A stretch of 64,000 bases of DNA from Boesenbergia rotunda (taxonomy: Eukaryota > Streptophyta > Magnoliopsida > Zingiberales > Zingiberaceae): the NCBI GenBank assembly GCA_024364735.1, contig JAGFNQ010001123.1, forward strand, positions 62,001 to 126,000, given 5' to 3'. Under the pieces are notes generated by a model. That model had not been told where the DNA came from. It did not search any database and worked only from the letters and a program-made list of their open reading frames with translations. The position numbers were made by a program, and so were the translations under genes. Shown here piece by piece: positions 31,417 to 44,264 of this stretch (the stretch's first letter is position 1; every line of letters starts with the position of its first letter).

Positions 31417-32935
31417 TGCTAGTGCAAGATGCATCAGTAATGTTTTTCTCTAATGTTTCGATGTTTAACAATATACTTAAGTTAGTAATATATGTTATAC
31501 AAGGTAAGGGTTAGTCAAAGTAATCATGGGTTAAACCAAATATGACCTTATGTTTGGTAGGGAAAACCCAGGTTGATCAGGTTGACAAAGGCTTAGCCAA
31601 ACAGGATCTGATATTTGACAGGATGAACCAGAACCCAAGGTTGGTTAAGGTGACCAAAGGTTTAACCAAACAGGACCTGATGTTTGGCAGGGTGATCAAA
31701 CCTAGATTTAATCTGGTTAACATACTAAGCTTTGATCAGTTAGAAGAAGGGTTTGCTAAACAGGATCTGATGTTTAGCAGAAAACCCAGGGTTGGTCAGT
31801 TAGACCAAGAAGTGAGCCAAACAGGACTTGATGTTTGGCAAGAGAGAAGTCTAGTGAGGATTAATATGACTAGCAAAAGAAATCCTTATCAAGGTAAAGA
31901 AAAGTCCTAGTTAACCTAGGCAATAAGTCATGGTTCGAGGAATTGGACACTATGTCATGGCCGAGGGCTGGGCACCTAAGACCTGACCAAGGGTTGGGCA
32001 CGAAGTCCTGGTTCATGGAATTGGGAAATAAGTCCTGGCTGAGGGTTGGGCACCTAAGACCTGACCGAGGGTTGGGAACGAAGTCCTGGTTCATGGAATT
32101 GGGTAATAAGTCCTGGCCGAGGGTTGGGCACCTCAGACCTGACCATGGGTTGGGTAATAAGTCTTGGTCATGCACTGGGTACCAAAGTCCTGATCTGGAA
32201 TATCGGGCAAAAGTCTAATCGGAGGAGCTGGTTGACAAACTTCTCCTGAGAGGAGTAGGCGAGGGTGCATTCCCCGGGAAGGGGACACTAGGCATCGGTT
32301 CGACCTACGATTTCTTGAGAAATCCAATGTCAGAACCAATCATTAAGGCTATGATTATATATTGCTTTGTCCTGTGATTGTGTGTGCTGCAGGTACTTAG
32401 AATCGGAGGCAATGCAGGGAAGTAAACAAAAAATGGCCTGGAAACTACATCTTGGGCGCCTGAATGAATACAGGTGCCCCCATGCATCTACGCGCCCTGG
32501 AAGGTCTAGGACGCCCTGGACAGGAGGAATTATCAACATCGTGAAGTTCGCGAGTATGGATGAAATTTTGACTGTATAGAGGCGCCCCATACCCTCTAGG
32601 GCGCTCGAGATGAAGCTATATAAAGGGGTTCGACCCCTCAACTCTGTATAACATCTGCTACAACATTTTAAGCATTCTGAGCGATGAGAAAACACTAGAG
32701 ATGAAGCTCTGTGACCAAGGAGGCTCTAGGAGGATGTGTGCTGCACTTCAGAGTTCCAAATCGGTCGGGATTGTTGACTTTTGTTTGGTTTGATTTTATT
32801 TTACACACTTAATTTACTTATCATTTTGATTGTAAACTTGAACTGTATGACGGGTTACTTCACCTCCGAAAAGTTCGGAAAGGAGACCGACCATTAGTGG
32901 GCGGGCGCTACCCATAATTAGGCCTTGGGCGTACT
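31417..32935 (+). repeat. E3 3' LTR, left part
   Basis: Starts TGCTAGTGCAAGATGCATCAG after GAATGGGGAGAA (polypurine-like). It holds two repeat arrays (31545-31835 and 31925-32205), the phrase GAGAGGAGTAGGCGAGGGTGC shared with the E2 LTR (GAGAGGAGTAGGTGAGGACGC), degraded GGCGCCC motifs and a TATA box (32617-32624). It is cut at 32935 by E5. Confidence 0.72.
31545..32205 (+). repeat. Minisatellites in E3 3' LTR
   Basis: The first array (31545-31835) has irregular units with CAAACAGGACCTGATGTTTGGCAG. The second (31925-32205) has units AATAAGTCCTGGCCGAGGG followed by TTGGGCACCTAAGACCTGACC. The core AAGTCCTGGC..GAGGG is also the core of the E2 and E1 LTR minisatellites. Confidence 0.8.
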
Positions 32936-35016
32936 TGTTAGTGATATGAGAGAAGTGTCCTAAGGCAATCGCTTTATGATTGTAATTATTTATTTTAATA
33001 AATGAATATTCATTATTTGAGTATACATATTTGTCTATTTGATTGAGATCTTAAACTCATTTACTGAATGTCCACAATACAATTCACAGCATGAGAGAAT
33101 TTGTGATGAATTCACAACTAGTGATTATCTCTTCATGTGCAATTGTCAAGTATTGAAATTGTCCCTAGTCGATGAATTGATAAATATGGACACTATCAAT
33201 TCTGTGGAGACTAGCATGGGTTATTCTCTAATCAGCTGATTCTCACTGGCTGGTGACATTGAGATGTCCGGAGATAAATATGAATGCTAGTTAAGGGAAC
33301 TAGTTCATTGGAGTGACTGGCTGTAAAACTTCATATGGTAGTCTACATATAGATATGTCAGTGAAGTTCTTACTGCAGCTTAAGTGCGATGTTCCTTTGA
33401 CTTGCGGTGTTCAAGTCATCTTGGTCATGGAGACTTATACTTTGACATCATAAGCAAGCATCTCCAAGGAGGTGTGGACCCAGGATGATTGGGTGTAAGC
33501 CGAAGTGCCCTAAAATGTTTGAACAGCCTACAAAGGATTCACCACTCCTTGCGAGGAGATGTACTCGAAGCCTCTAGCCAGAGCATGACATGTTCAGAGT
33601 ATGAATCTCTTAAATACATGAGAGTAATTAGAATCCGTAGGATGAGAAAACGTTACTTGGGCTAGGTGTGACGTATCAGCCTAGTGGGGACTGACACACA
33701 TTGACCATGTCCTGAACCAAGTGGGTATAAGATGGTGAAGGGAATGGGCACGATTCATTATAGCTGCTGAAGGGTTTCAGAATTGTTTCTGAGGTCAACC
33801 GTTGATCTTTCGATTAATTGGGGATCATGATGTACTCCTAGGTGCCACTCATGATTGTTCTATAATTAATTGATTAATTTTAGACGGCCAACATAAATCG
33901 AAAGCCAATTTAGTCACACGCAATATGAGTAATCTGAGGGATTTAAAACGAGTTGAAAATTAGATTTTCCAATCAAGAGAGATTAAGTTTGGTTGAGCCA
34001 AACGATAAGTCGAATCTAAATTTTTCAGAGACGCATCGGAAGCGTAAAATGGCTAACTCTTTTGAAGACTTAATAGATGAATTAAATATGTTTAATTCAT
34101 TGGGGCTTAGCTTAGATGGGCCGGCCAAAGAGGGCCTCCATCCCCTTTGCTTGCCCGGCCACAACAAAGGGAGAGAACCAACTTTTTTTGTTCAATTTAT
34201 AAAATAAACCAAGGGTAGTTTGTTTTATAAAATTATGGATGATATAAATTTTTTTATATAATAAACCATGGTTTGGTTTATTTTTCATGGATATTAAAAT
34301 GGATCATAGATTGGTTTATTTTTATAAAATCAATCATTGATTGATTTACCATGATAAGAAAATTTATTCCATAGGAGAGAAGATTTTTATCATGAATTAA
34401 AATATGATTTTAACCATGATATAAAATCAAACTTGGCATGATGGAATAAGTTATTCCATATTTGAGAGGCTTGATGGTTGAGAGGCCACTATATAAAGGG
34501 CCCAAGGCAAGGGTTGGGTGTGAATCATAGTGATGAAGGCATAGGCTCTCTCCCTCGCTTTCTCTCCTTCTCTTCTCCCCTTCTTGCCGTGCGCCAACCA
34601 GCCCCAAGAAGGAGCACCAGCCGACCATCTTTTTGAGGTTAGTCTTCCGAATTCTCTCTTGGTTTTTCTCGACGCGTTCTCGGAGAATCTAGTAGTTATC
34701 GAGAACACGAAACTCGTGGCTTTGCGAAGTCATCCCGAAGATACTCGGCGTGGACGCGAATAGAGGCGGAACTTCCAAGGGACGCTTACGGTTGGATCTC
34801 GTCCCTTCCTTCGAGTTACGCGAGGTAATATGTAAATTAGTTTACATTTCTGCAAAAATTTTAAATATATGATCATGTCTACACAAGATAAAATTGCATG
34901 CTTAGATGTGTAGTTAAATGATTTAGAGAAATTATTTATGCAAAGCCTTCTGCTGCACGTAATTAATTTTAAAATTACGAACCCGCATCCATGTCAACAT
35001 GCACCCTGACCCAACA
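32936..35016 (+). repeat. 5' LTR of E5 (2,081 bp)
   Basis: Starts TGTTAGTGATATGAGAG, ends GACCCAACA. A TATA box (TATATAAA, 34490-34497) lies in CACTATATAAAGGGCCC. The left flank is GTACT; the matching right-hand duplication lies beyond the window. Confidence 0.9.
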
Positions 35017-35017
35017 G

Positions 35018-35030
35018 TGCTATCAGGGCC
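35018..35030 (+). promoter_or_regulatory. Primer-binding site of E5, mutated
   Basis: TGCTATCAGGGCC differs at two bases from the initiator Met tRNA complement TGGTATCAGAGCC. The sister element E6 has TGGAATCAGAGCC (63228-63216, minus). Confidence 0.8.
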
Positions 35031-36802
35031 GAGGTTTGTGTTCGACATAATCATATAATTGTTTTGTGAAAAGCTTTATCATGATCTCAATTTTGGAAAA
35101 TTTTCAATTATGGAAACTTTTCAATTATGGTAAATTTTCGATTTAGGAATTTCAAAGTTTAGAAATCCTCATGAAATTTCGCAAACTTTTGAAATATCTC
35201 TATTTCTAAAATTTTATGATAATTGTGAAAATTTTACATTTTTGGAAACTTTCCAATTTTGGAAATTTCCTAGTTTGCAAATTTTCCAATTTTGGAAAAA
35301 AAACGTAAGTTTTCATTGTACCAGAAACTTACAATTATTCTGAAAACCTTTTATTTTTGGAAACTTTCCATTTATGGAAAGCTCGCAATTTTGGGCACTT
35401 TCTTTCAAGAAAGTTTAGACAAATTATGGGAATATTAATTGGCATTTAACTTCATAATTGGAAATTAAATTATTTACAAAATTCTTAATTTTGGATTAAG
35501 CCTCGGGGAGTCGTCCAATTTAAAGTTAGTTGTTATAATTAAATTTCTGAAATTGAATTTAAATTATCAAATGTTTAATTTGGATTGAGCTCGGAGCGTC
35601 CAATTATTTATCAATAATTTTATTTTGGATTGAGCCTCGGGGAGCCGTCCAAATTAAGTTATTGAAATTAATTTTTCATAAATAAAATATGTGATCAAAT
35701 CTTGAAATTTTTGAGGTGATTCTAAACGATAATTTCCTTATTTGATTTATGAGGTGATGCTCTTACATATTAATGTCTCTAAAATTAATTAGGAAAATTA
35801 TTTCCTATAGAGTATATTTTCTTAAATAAGATTTTCATGAAAATAATATGTGATTGAATTAATGGAATCTGTCTCTTAATTTAATAAGATTTGATTTAGA
35901 GAAATCAAAGTCTTAAACATATTATTTCCGAAATTGATTATGATAATTCAGGAAATTGTTTCCCAAAACAATTCCTTGAATAAAATATGAAATTAGAATT
36001 AGGAAATCCGGTTCCTAATTCAATTAATGAGACTTGATAAATTAAGTCACATACATACTTTATTAAGGAAATCGTTTGAACATTACATAATTATATGTCA
36101 TGAATGTGCATAAAAGAAAAGGATGAGACTCAAAACCCCTTACAAAATATTAAGGTCAACACCTTCCATTAATATGGTTAGAACCGAAATTTTGTTTCTC
36201 GTTTGGGTTGATGGACACATTCATGCCCGGCTTGAACCTCAACATGTTCAAACCATGGAATTTGTTTATGATTAATATAGTTGGAGTCAGAGGTCAATCC
36301 TTAGTTTTGGTTGTTGGACACATCCAAGCCTGATTAAACGGTTGAATGAGCTCCAACCATATTAAAACTATTTCTTGATTAATGGGTCAGCCTTAAGCTT
36401 GGAGCATCGATTTGTTGTGCCACAGCCAAGGTCGATGTAAAGAGAGGTGCAGTTGGGTGCTATGTATATTGTTGCATACTTGTTAATGAGTTAACAACCC
36501 AATGATTTATGCAATCATTCAATTAGTTGATAGCATAATGTGATAGTTACATATGTATAATATGTAATCGGTATAATTACCTACGTTCATAGCTAAGAAT
36601 AACTTGATGGACTCTAGCCATGGTTATTCTTATATATGGTTGGATATCAACCTATTTGGAGATGTTCCTACGATCTCCCAAATTGATATAAAGGGTTATT
36701 CAATTCGAAAAATAAATAGAATTTAATAAATGTATATTGATGCATTCTTTATCATTCTTCTCACATAACCTCAATTTGTATTTCTAGGATAATCACCTGA
36801 TC
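35031..36802 (+). other. E5 leader region
   Basis: Long untranslated leader. 35090-35420 is filled with short self-complementary phrases of the form TTTTGGAAATTTTCCAA. 35495-35660 has three copies of GGATTGAGCCTCGGGGAG separated by AT-rich spacers of about 60-70 bp. Both features recur inverted in E6 (62870-63160 and 62630-62790). No open frame. Confidence 0.7.
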
Positions 36803-37600
36803 ATGTCTTCTCTGAATTTGTGTTCCATTTCGGACACTAATTAGCTGACTGGGCCAAACTTCATGGACTGGCTTCGAAACCTAAGGATAGTTCTCAAGGC
36901 AGAAAAGCTTGCTTATGTCCTTGAAGAACAACTTCCTAACCATCCTCCTGAAGATGCAACTCCAGACCAATTAGTGGCCTATTAGAAACATGTGGCCAAT
37001 TTTGAACTTGAGAGTTGCATCATACTGGCTGCTATGGTACCTGAGCTACAAAAGCAGCATGAGCATATGGATGGTCATACCATCGTCTTCCATCTTCATG
37101 AGCTGTTTGACGAGCAAGCGAGATCCGAAAGGTTTGAAGTCTCCAGACTCCTCTTCACCTCTAAGATGCAGGAAGGCACTTCTGTTTCACAGTTTGTGTT
37201 GAAGATGTTTGGGTACATTGAGCGACTAGGCACACTCGGATTTGCAATAGATCATGAACTAAGTATTGACTTAATTCTGCATTGTTTGCCCAAGAGTTAC
37301 TCACAGTTTGTGATGAACTATCGGATGAACAAACTGGAGACTACCATTCCTGAGTTTCTTAACCTGCTCAAGACTGTAGAGCCTTCTGTAAAGCAGGATC
37401 AGAAGATGGTACTGTTAGTTGGTTCCTCAAAGAAAGGCTCTAAGAGGAAGCCCAAAGAACAAAATAAGGGAAGGAAGAAAAAGGCCAAAAAGATTGAAAA
37501 GGCACCAAAAAACACTTGCCATCACTGCGGCAAGGAGGGCCACTGGCGAAGAAACTGCAAGGTTTATCTTGAGTCCCTGAAGAAGAAGGCATCCGATGCC
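36803..37600 (+). pseudogene. E5 gag
   Basis: From ATG 36803 (MSSLNL). TAG interrupts at codon 14, and again in VAY*KHV near 36983. The capsid-like region shows MDWLRNLRIVLKAEKLAYVLE, ELQKQHEHMD, FEVSRLLFTSKM and VSQFVLKMFGYIERLG. A basic tract precedes one zinc knuckle, CHHCGKEGHWRRNC (from 37517). The N-terminus and length fit a copia gag of a lineage different from E1-E3. It is inactive because of the stops. Confidence 0.88.
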
Positions 37601-38627
37601 CCATCCTCTTCAGGTATATTCATTATTGAATGTCACTCTATTTCCTCGGACACCTGGGTACTTGATACCGGGTGTAGCTCACATATATGTAATGACATAT
37701 AGGGGCTAAGGAATAGAAGAAGACTCATCAAGGGAGAAGCGAATTTGCGAGTTGGAAATGGAGCAAAGATTGCTGCTGTTGCCATCGGAACATATTTGCT
37801 AAAGCTCCCTACTGGACTTGTCTTAGAATTGGATAATTATTATTTTGTTCCTTCGTTAATAAAAAAACATTGTATCTATTTCATGCTTGAATGAAAAGGG
37901 TTATCATTTAACTTTTAGTAACAATTGCTGTTACATAACTTTAAATGGTATTCTTTATGGGACCAGAACTTTATGCAATGGTATCTACATGATAGATTTA
38001 TCCGGTGACGTTTTCAATATCGAAGTTAGCAATAAATGTGCTCGAATAGATAATCAAATAGACTCCTATATGTGGCAATGTCGTCTTAGCCATGTAAGCA
38101 AGAAACGCATGACCAAATTACACCGATGTGGAATTCTGGAATCATTTGAACCTGGTTCATTTGATACATGCGAATCATGCTTAAAAGGCAAGATGACCAA
38201 ATTAACCTTTTACGATAAAGGTAAACCAGTGGGAGAATTGCTTGGTCTAATACATACTGATGTATGTGGACCAATGTCAACTCTTGCACAAGGAGGCTAT
38301 AGCTACTTCATTACCTTTATCGATGATCACTCACGATTCGGGTATGTGTTCTTAATGAAACACAAATCTGAAGCTTTTGAGAAATTCAAAGAGTTTAGAA
38401 GTGAATTAGAGAAACAGCTTGGCAAAAGTATTAAGATACTTCGATCCGATCGGGGTGGTGAATACTTAAGTCAAGAGTTTCAAGATTATCTTAGGGACAA
38501 TGGGATATTGTCTCAATGGACTCCGCCATATACACCACAGCATAATAGTGTATCTGAGAGGCGAAATCGAACCTTAATGGACATAGTTAGATCTATGATG
38601 AATCATGCAACTCTTCCAAAATCCTTT
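37601..38627 (+). pseudogene. E5 pol part 1: protease and integrase
   Basis: Protease motif WVLDTGCSSHI (Asp at 37664), then TAG at 37701 and a frameshift near 37865. The pre-integrase zinc module shows LSHVSKKRMTKLH and CESCLKGKM. The integrase core shows HTDVCGPM, FIDDHSRFGYVF, RSDRGGEY and SERRNRTLMD. It ends at LPKSF, where the solo LTR S1 is inserted (38628). Its reading frame resumes at 42160 and then at 52394. Confidence 0.92.
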
Positions 38628-38944
38628 TGTAACGACCCGGAAAATTCTCTTAATATTTTCTTAAAATATTGAGCATGTCTAGATAATTTTCCGAGGGGCC
38701 TAGAAATAATTATGTAAAATTTGGCCTAGAAATCCATGTTTTCTCATTTAAATTGAGAAAACTATGTACTAATGAGCTTTAAATGGGCTCCAAAAATGGG
38801 TATTAATTAGGTAAAATTAATATAAATATAAAAGAATTTTATTTAGGAATATTAGCATAATTATGGGTGATTTTAGGGGGATTTTTGGAATTTAGGAAAA
38901 TAAAAATAATAAAATAAATGAAATAAAAATAAAATAAAAATAAA

Positions 38945-39015
38945 GGTGCATGAGCCAAGGATTGAACCTTGGACCTCTTGTACAATCATGTATGCTTTAA
39001 CCAACTCACCTAGTA
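38945..39015 (-). other. tRNA-like module antisense in solo LTR S1
   Basis: Minus strand: TAGGTGAGTTGG (39012-39001) followed by TTAAAGCAT, the D-arm pattern of tRNAs, then GGTTCAATCC (38968-38959) inside CCAAGGTTCAATCCTTGG. The A-box has one departure (G for C at position 4). The spacing between boxes is about 35 bp. It lies 330-390 bp from the LTR start, as in G1 and G4. Confidence 0.62.
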
Positions 39016-40982
39016 AGAGAATGTTAGGAGGGAATGAAGTGGATATTGGTTGAGGCTTAAAAGAAGATGAAGGGTCATGGAGAGACTCTTCATTTACCTC
39101 TTTAATGGGTGATAAATAGGGGGGTTTGGGAGTTTCTTTCTCTCTTCTTTCAATTGCATTTCCTCCTCTCCTTCTCCCTCATTCTAGCCGAACACCTCCA
39201 AGGGAGTTCTCCCTTGGAAAAGTTTCCACCAAGGCTTCATCTCCTAGATCTAAGGTCTTCACAAGAGTACAAGGGCAAGGAGGGATCAAGGGTCAAGAGC
39301 TCTACAAGTTCTTTCTCTTTTAAGGTCTAAAAATCAAGAAATCCCAAGGTAAGACTCCCTCACCTGTGGTATAATAGTTCTTTATGATTTTCATGATTTT
39401 TAGTATGATATATTGGTTGGTTTTTGGATTTGATGTTGAAAGGAAAGAAAACCAAGAACCTTAGGTTATGGGTTTCGGCCACCATGATTTTAAGATCTAT
39501 AATTATGCTAAAAATTTGTATAATGCTATTTAATGTTCCCTTATGATGTTTAGAGGTTAAGTATAATTTTTGGGAATTTTTGGAGTAACCTAGGATACCC
39601 TAGAGTTTCGGCCAACATGAAAGAAACAAAGCAAGCACCCTAGGATACCCTAGGGTTTCGGCCACAATGTTTAAGGGTCCTTAATGATGCTAAAAATCTC
39701 CAAAATGTTGTTTAATGTTTTCTCATGATGTTCAGAGGATAAATACAATTTTTGAGAATTTTTGGGGTACCCTAGAGGCCCTATATGTTTCGGCCAACCT
39801 CAAGGACCCAAGGGTTAGGGTTGAGTCTTTAACCTCAAGCATATGTTTATGTGTTGCCATGATATAAGGGTGATGGAAGGTGATTATGTGAATTTTCACA
39901 TGGCTTTGGGACTCTACAAGTTTCAGCCAAGAAGGGTTAATAGGGTAAAAGTTAAGATTTATTTCAAGTAAGGGCTCCAATGGCTCTATGGTAAGATGTA
40001 ATTAGTGTTTCATGATTTATTGGGGATTTTAATGGAATTTTTCCATACTCCCCATGGCCTTATATGTTTCGGCCAGCCCTAGGAAAGTGGCCTAAGGGTT
40101 AGGGTTAACCCTAATCATGAGCCCAATGACTTCCTAGGGTCTCATAAATGATGTATGGTGGTTCCTTTACCTTATGCTATATTACATGTTTATGGAATGG
40201 ATGGAACTCCACCTTGAAGATTCGGCCAAGCCTTGGATTTAGGGTTTGGGGTGGAGTTAGGGCTCAAAGAATGATGGTTCATGTTTACCATAAAGTATTT
40301 ATATATATAGGATCAAGCATGTGGTAGAAATCATGTTAACCATAACCCTAATGTTTAAGCATCATGTTTTATGCTTTTATGTTTATGTTTATGATTGGAT
40401 GCCATGTTTAATAGGGTTATCATGAATGATTATGTTTTAGGCCATGTATTTGAATGGTAGGTAGAATGTTATGGAAATCCTACCTATGCATGCTAAGGTG
40501 ATGTAGAGAACCATGCTACGTTATATGCTCATGATATGTTAAGAACCATGCTAAGTTATTGTGTATGTTTATGATATGAATGATGCCATGATAAGTATGA
40601 TAGATTTATGTTCATGATATGAATGATGCCATGATAAGTATGATAGGGTTATGTTCACGATAAGAATAATGCTATGATAGATATGTTATGTTAGGTTCAT
40701 GATAAGAACGATGCCATGATAAGTATGTTATGATTATGTTCATGATAAGAATGATGCATGCCATGTTGTATGAATAAAGATGCATGTCATGCTTATGAAA
40801 GAAGATGCATACCATGTTTATGAATGAAGATAATGCTCATGCCTTACAGGCATCATGATGTTATGCAATAAGAATGAACAATGAAAGGACAAGCATGTGT
40901 TAAGTCATGCTTTATGTAACATGGTTATGCTATGAATGTATGATGAATGATGACACATGAAAAGTATTTTACTTTATGTATG

Positions 40983-41222
40983 GGCTTGTACCGGACCGAA
41001 GTATGGGTCCAAGGGATGGGCACCTTAAGAACGCCCCGATTTTGGACTACCGAAGCTGTCCACGGTTCTGGCACTACCGGAGCTGTGCAACAGGGATGGG
41101 CACCTTAAGAATGCCTCAGTTCGGGGACTACCGACTATGCTGTCCTTACCCTAGTAAGTCGGGGCTCGCGACCTCGGACTTACTAGGGATGCGCGCTATG
41201 ATGTATGTATGTGGTACAAGCC
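40983..41222. repeat. Framed GC block in solo LTR S1
   Basis: GGCTTGTACC (40983-40992) and GGTACAAGCC (41213-41222) enclose repeats of GACTACCGAAGCTGTCCACG and CACCTTAAGAATGCC and the phrase CCTAGTAAGTCGGGGCTCGC. Confidence 0.82.
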
Positions 41223-42159
41223 GGGGACCCCAAATGATGTTATGATGATTATGTTTAAGCAATTAAAAGTATGTTTTAAAAAGTTAAGCATCCTTATGTA
41301 TATGCATTCCACTCATGCATCCATCCATGTTATGCATTATGCTATGTTGATAGGATGTTATGCTTACGTTCCAGGTTAAGAAGTATGCATGAGAATGAAT
41401 GATTTATGCCATGAATTATGCCATGTTTCGAATGTCTATCATGTTTATGTTTATGCCATGAATTATGCCATGTTTAGAATGTCTACTATGTTTATGTTTA
41501 TACCATGTATCATGCTATGCTTAGGATGTTCACTATGTTTATGTTTATGCCATGTATTATGCCATGCTCAGAATGTTCACTATGTTTATGCTTATGCCAT
41601 GTATCATGCCATGCTTAGAAGGTTTACTATGTTTATGTTCATGCCATGATATGTATACGATAAGTGATTTAAGATGTTATATTCTAAGCAGAGCACCAAG
41701 TATGTTAATGTCTTCATGTGCTCATTATGAGATGATGAATGATGAATGGTTTTGTGAGTAGGAAAGAGTCTTACTAAGCCTATGTGCTTATAGTCTTATT
41801 TCCTTATACTGCAGATCATTCAAGGGGACAATGATGGAAGCAGCAGGAGGGCAAGAACGCATGTGTTAGTAGTGACTTGGCCCAGGAAACTCTATGTTTA
41901 CTGTTTATGCTAGAACTTCACCTTGGTTACTTATATGTCTGAATAATGACCTATGAAACCTTATGATATGACGTTACATATGACATGATATGATATGATG
42001 CTTAAGTTCAAAGTTAATATGCTAAGGTTCCTATGTCATTAAGTTAAGAATGGTAACAGGGCATGTATAAGTTAAAGTTATTCCGCTGCCTTATGATGTC
42101 TACATGCCCTAAGCATGTTAACTTAACGCCGCTTATGAAAAAAAAAAGTGGGCGTTACA

Positions 42160-42176
42160 CCATTTGTGGCTATGCG
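42160..42176 (+). pseudogene. 17-bp sliver of E5 integrase between two insertions
   Basis: This short stretch contains the copy of the S1 target site, a few integrase codons (GY) and ATGCG, the left copy of the G4 duplication. The reading continues exactly at 52394 (ATGCGCTTAAGACAGC), with ALKTAVYLLNRV. It proves that S1 and G4 landed separately in the same gene. Confidence 0.9.
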
Positions 42177-42494
42177 TGTAACGCCCAAAATTTTCCACTC
42201 TAGCATAGTAATAATGGAACATGTGGCCAAGAATAATATTATGAATTTAGGGGGAAAAGTTATGAATAAAGAAATGTTAGATATTATCTTGACACGTACT
42301 GGATGTGTGATAATTATGTTTATATGCTACATTAATATTATGCTTGACATCATGCACATGAATGAATGAATAATGATATAAATATGCATGTGTATGAATT
42401 AAATAAGTATCATTCTCTAGGTGGGCTTTGGTTATGCGGGCTTGGAAAAAAAAAAGAAATAATAAAAGGAAGAGAAAGCAAAAAGAAGAGGGGG

Positions 42495-42567
42495 AGCCAA
42501 GGATTGAACCTTGGACCTCAAAGGAAAGCAAAGCCTTAAGAATATTCATGTAACCAAGTCACCTAGC
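42495..42567 (-). other. tRNA-like module antisense in G4 LTR
   Basis: Minus strand: TAGGTGACTTGG (42565-42554) then GGTTCAATCC (42510-42501) within CCAAGGTTCAATCCTTGG. The 3' LTR copy is at 49839-49911 (A-box-like 49909-49898, B-box 49854-49845). The A-box is weaker than in G1 and S1. Confidence 0.55.
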
Positions 42568-44264
42568 AAGGGAGTGCTATTAGAAGAGGATGGGGAATTG
42601 TAGATAAGTGGGAAAGAAGATGAAGTGACACAAAGAAGATGAAGAGACACCATTAAAGAGGTGCTTGCCTCTTTACTCATCATAAAAGGCCATGAAGAGG
42701 AGGAAATGCCTAATGCATTTCGACCAAGAAACCTTCTCCTTTTCTCTCCACCAAACTCTTCTCCTTTCTCCTCTTCCTCACCAAAATCCTTTGTCCCCTT
42801 GCTACCATTTTCAAGTCCTTCACCTCCTAGAGAAAACCGGACCAAAACAAGAGAAGAACAAGAGGAGTACTAGAGTTTAAGAGGTCTTTTCTTCTCCAAA
42901 ATTTCAAGATCATTTGGGAACATAAGAACAAGTGGTAAGACTCCCTCACCTACAACATAATGGCTTTTTATGTGTTTTTTATGATTTTTATGTTGCTTGT
43001 GATGTTGGGAGAAAGAAAATGGAAGAAATCCTTGAGGGAAGTTTTGGCCATAAAGGGGTACCCCCTTTTCTATGTCCAAAAACTTAAAGGAAGAGTTCAT
43101 GAAATTGTTACTACCTTTTTGTAATGAATATATGAAGAAAACATTGTATTTGAATGCCCTCCATGATGTAAAGGACTTGGAAGAATTCGGCCAAGTCATG
43201 AAATGGATAAATGTTGATGCATGAAGTAGGCTATTGTTCTAATGATTGTTTCCTTGCTATATAAATGTTTTAGACCACGAAATTTTGTGGAATCTATGCT
43301 AAGGGACCGCTGTAACATTCGGCCAAGGGACCATAAATTATGCCATAAAACAGATTTTTATTGACCTTCATGAAGTTATGGTTAAATCAAGTGATATGCA
43401 TGTGATTGGGTGTTTTATTTCATGATGGAAATAATTTATACCTTAGGGTCAGTACCTTATCTAAGTTGTTTGAGCCTAAACTCATGCTTCATTCTATGTA
43501 TTGATGTTTATAAAATGTTACATGTACCCATATGCATGATAATCCAAGTAGAACTCTAGATTATACACCTAGATTAGTGTTTGGTGAAGTACAAACTACT
43601 TTTGCACTTGTGAATGAATTCTTATGAAAAATATGCTTTTATTCCCATGTTAGGTGAATGATTATGCTATGAAATCCCTACTGTGAGTTTCAACAAATTA
43701 CAAGAATAGGGGTTATGAATAGGTTCGAGTATAAAGCATGCCCCTAAACTAGTGTTTAATGAAGCCTAGACTACCTTTATGCTTGTATATGACCTTAATG
43801 GTAAAATATGTTTTTGTTTACATGTTATATGAACTTTTATACCATGTTATACATACTGTGAATTTTGGCCAATTACTAGAATAAAGGCTAAGAATAAGTT
43901 CAAGTACAATTCATGCACCTAAACTAGTGTTTAGTGAAGTCTAGACTACCAGTGTACTTGTAAATGACCTCTTATGTAATGTATATTTTTATTTCCATGA
44001 TTATATGACTCTTATGCTATGATATCATTGCTATGAAGTTTCGGCCAGCATGTATTAAGATGAGAAAAGAAAGATTAAACTAACATATTGCCTTAATTAA
44101 GACAAGCATGTTATAAGTATGATGTATTGATGAAACTAGCATGATGGTTGCTACACTTACATGTGTTAAAAGAAAGGTCCTTCCATGTATTGCTATTTAT
44201 GCTAATGATTATGCCATGAAAGTATGCCTATGTTTATGAGTGATTGAATGCCTATAGTACATGC

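Larger units (their letters stand above)
30201..32935 (+). mobile_element. Copia element E3, heavily deleted, both ends interrupted
   Basis: The right part of a 5' LTR (30201-30772), a primer site (30775), gag remnants (30967-31400), a purine tract and the start of a 3' LTR (31417-32935). The internal region is only about 640 bp, and pol is gone. The 5' LTR is cut by a G1-family LTR and the 3' LTR by copia E5. The two LTR parts do not look like copies of each other (see findings). Confidence 0.75.
38628..42159 (+). mobile_element. Solo LTR S1 of the G1 gypsy family, 3.5 kb
   Basis: Starts TGTAACGACCCGG and ends GGGCGTTACA. Flanks are CCTTT (38623-38627) and CCATT (42160-42164), a target duplication with one mismatch. 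The start is closely similar to the G1 LTR, but the element points the opposite way to G1. It has an antisense tRNA-like module (38945-39020), a framed GC block (40983-41222) and tandem repeats of ATGATATGAATGATGCCATG (40560-40760) and GTTTATGCCATGAATTATGC (41390-41650). There is no internal retroelement sequence, so it is the product of recombination between two LTRs. Confidence 0.88.
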
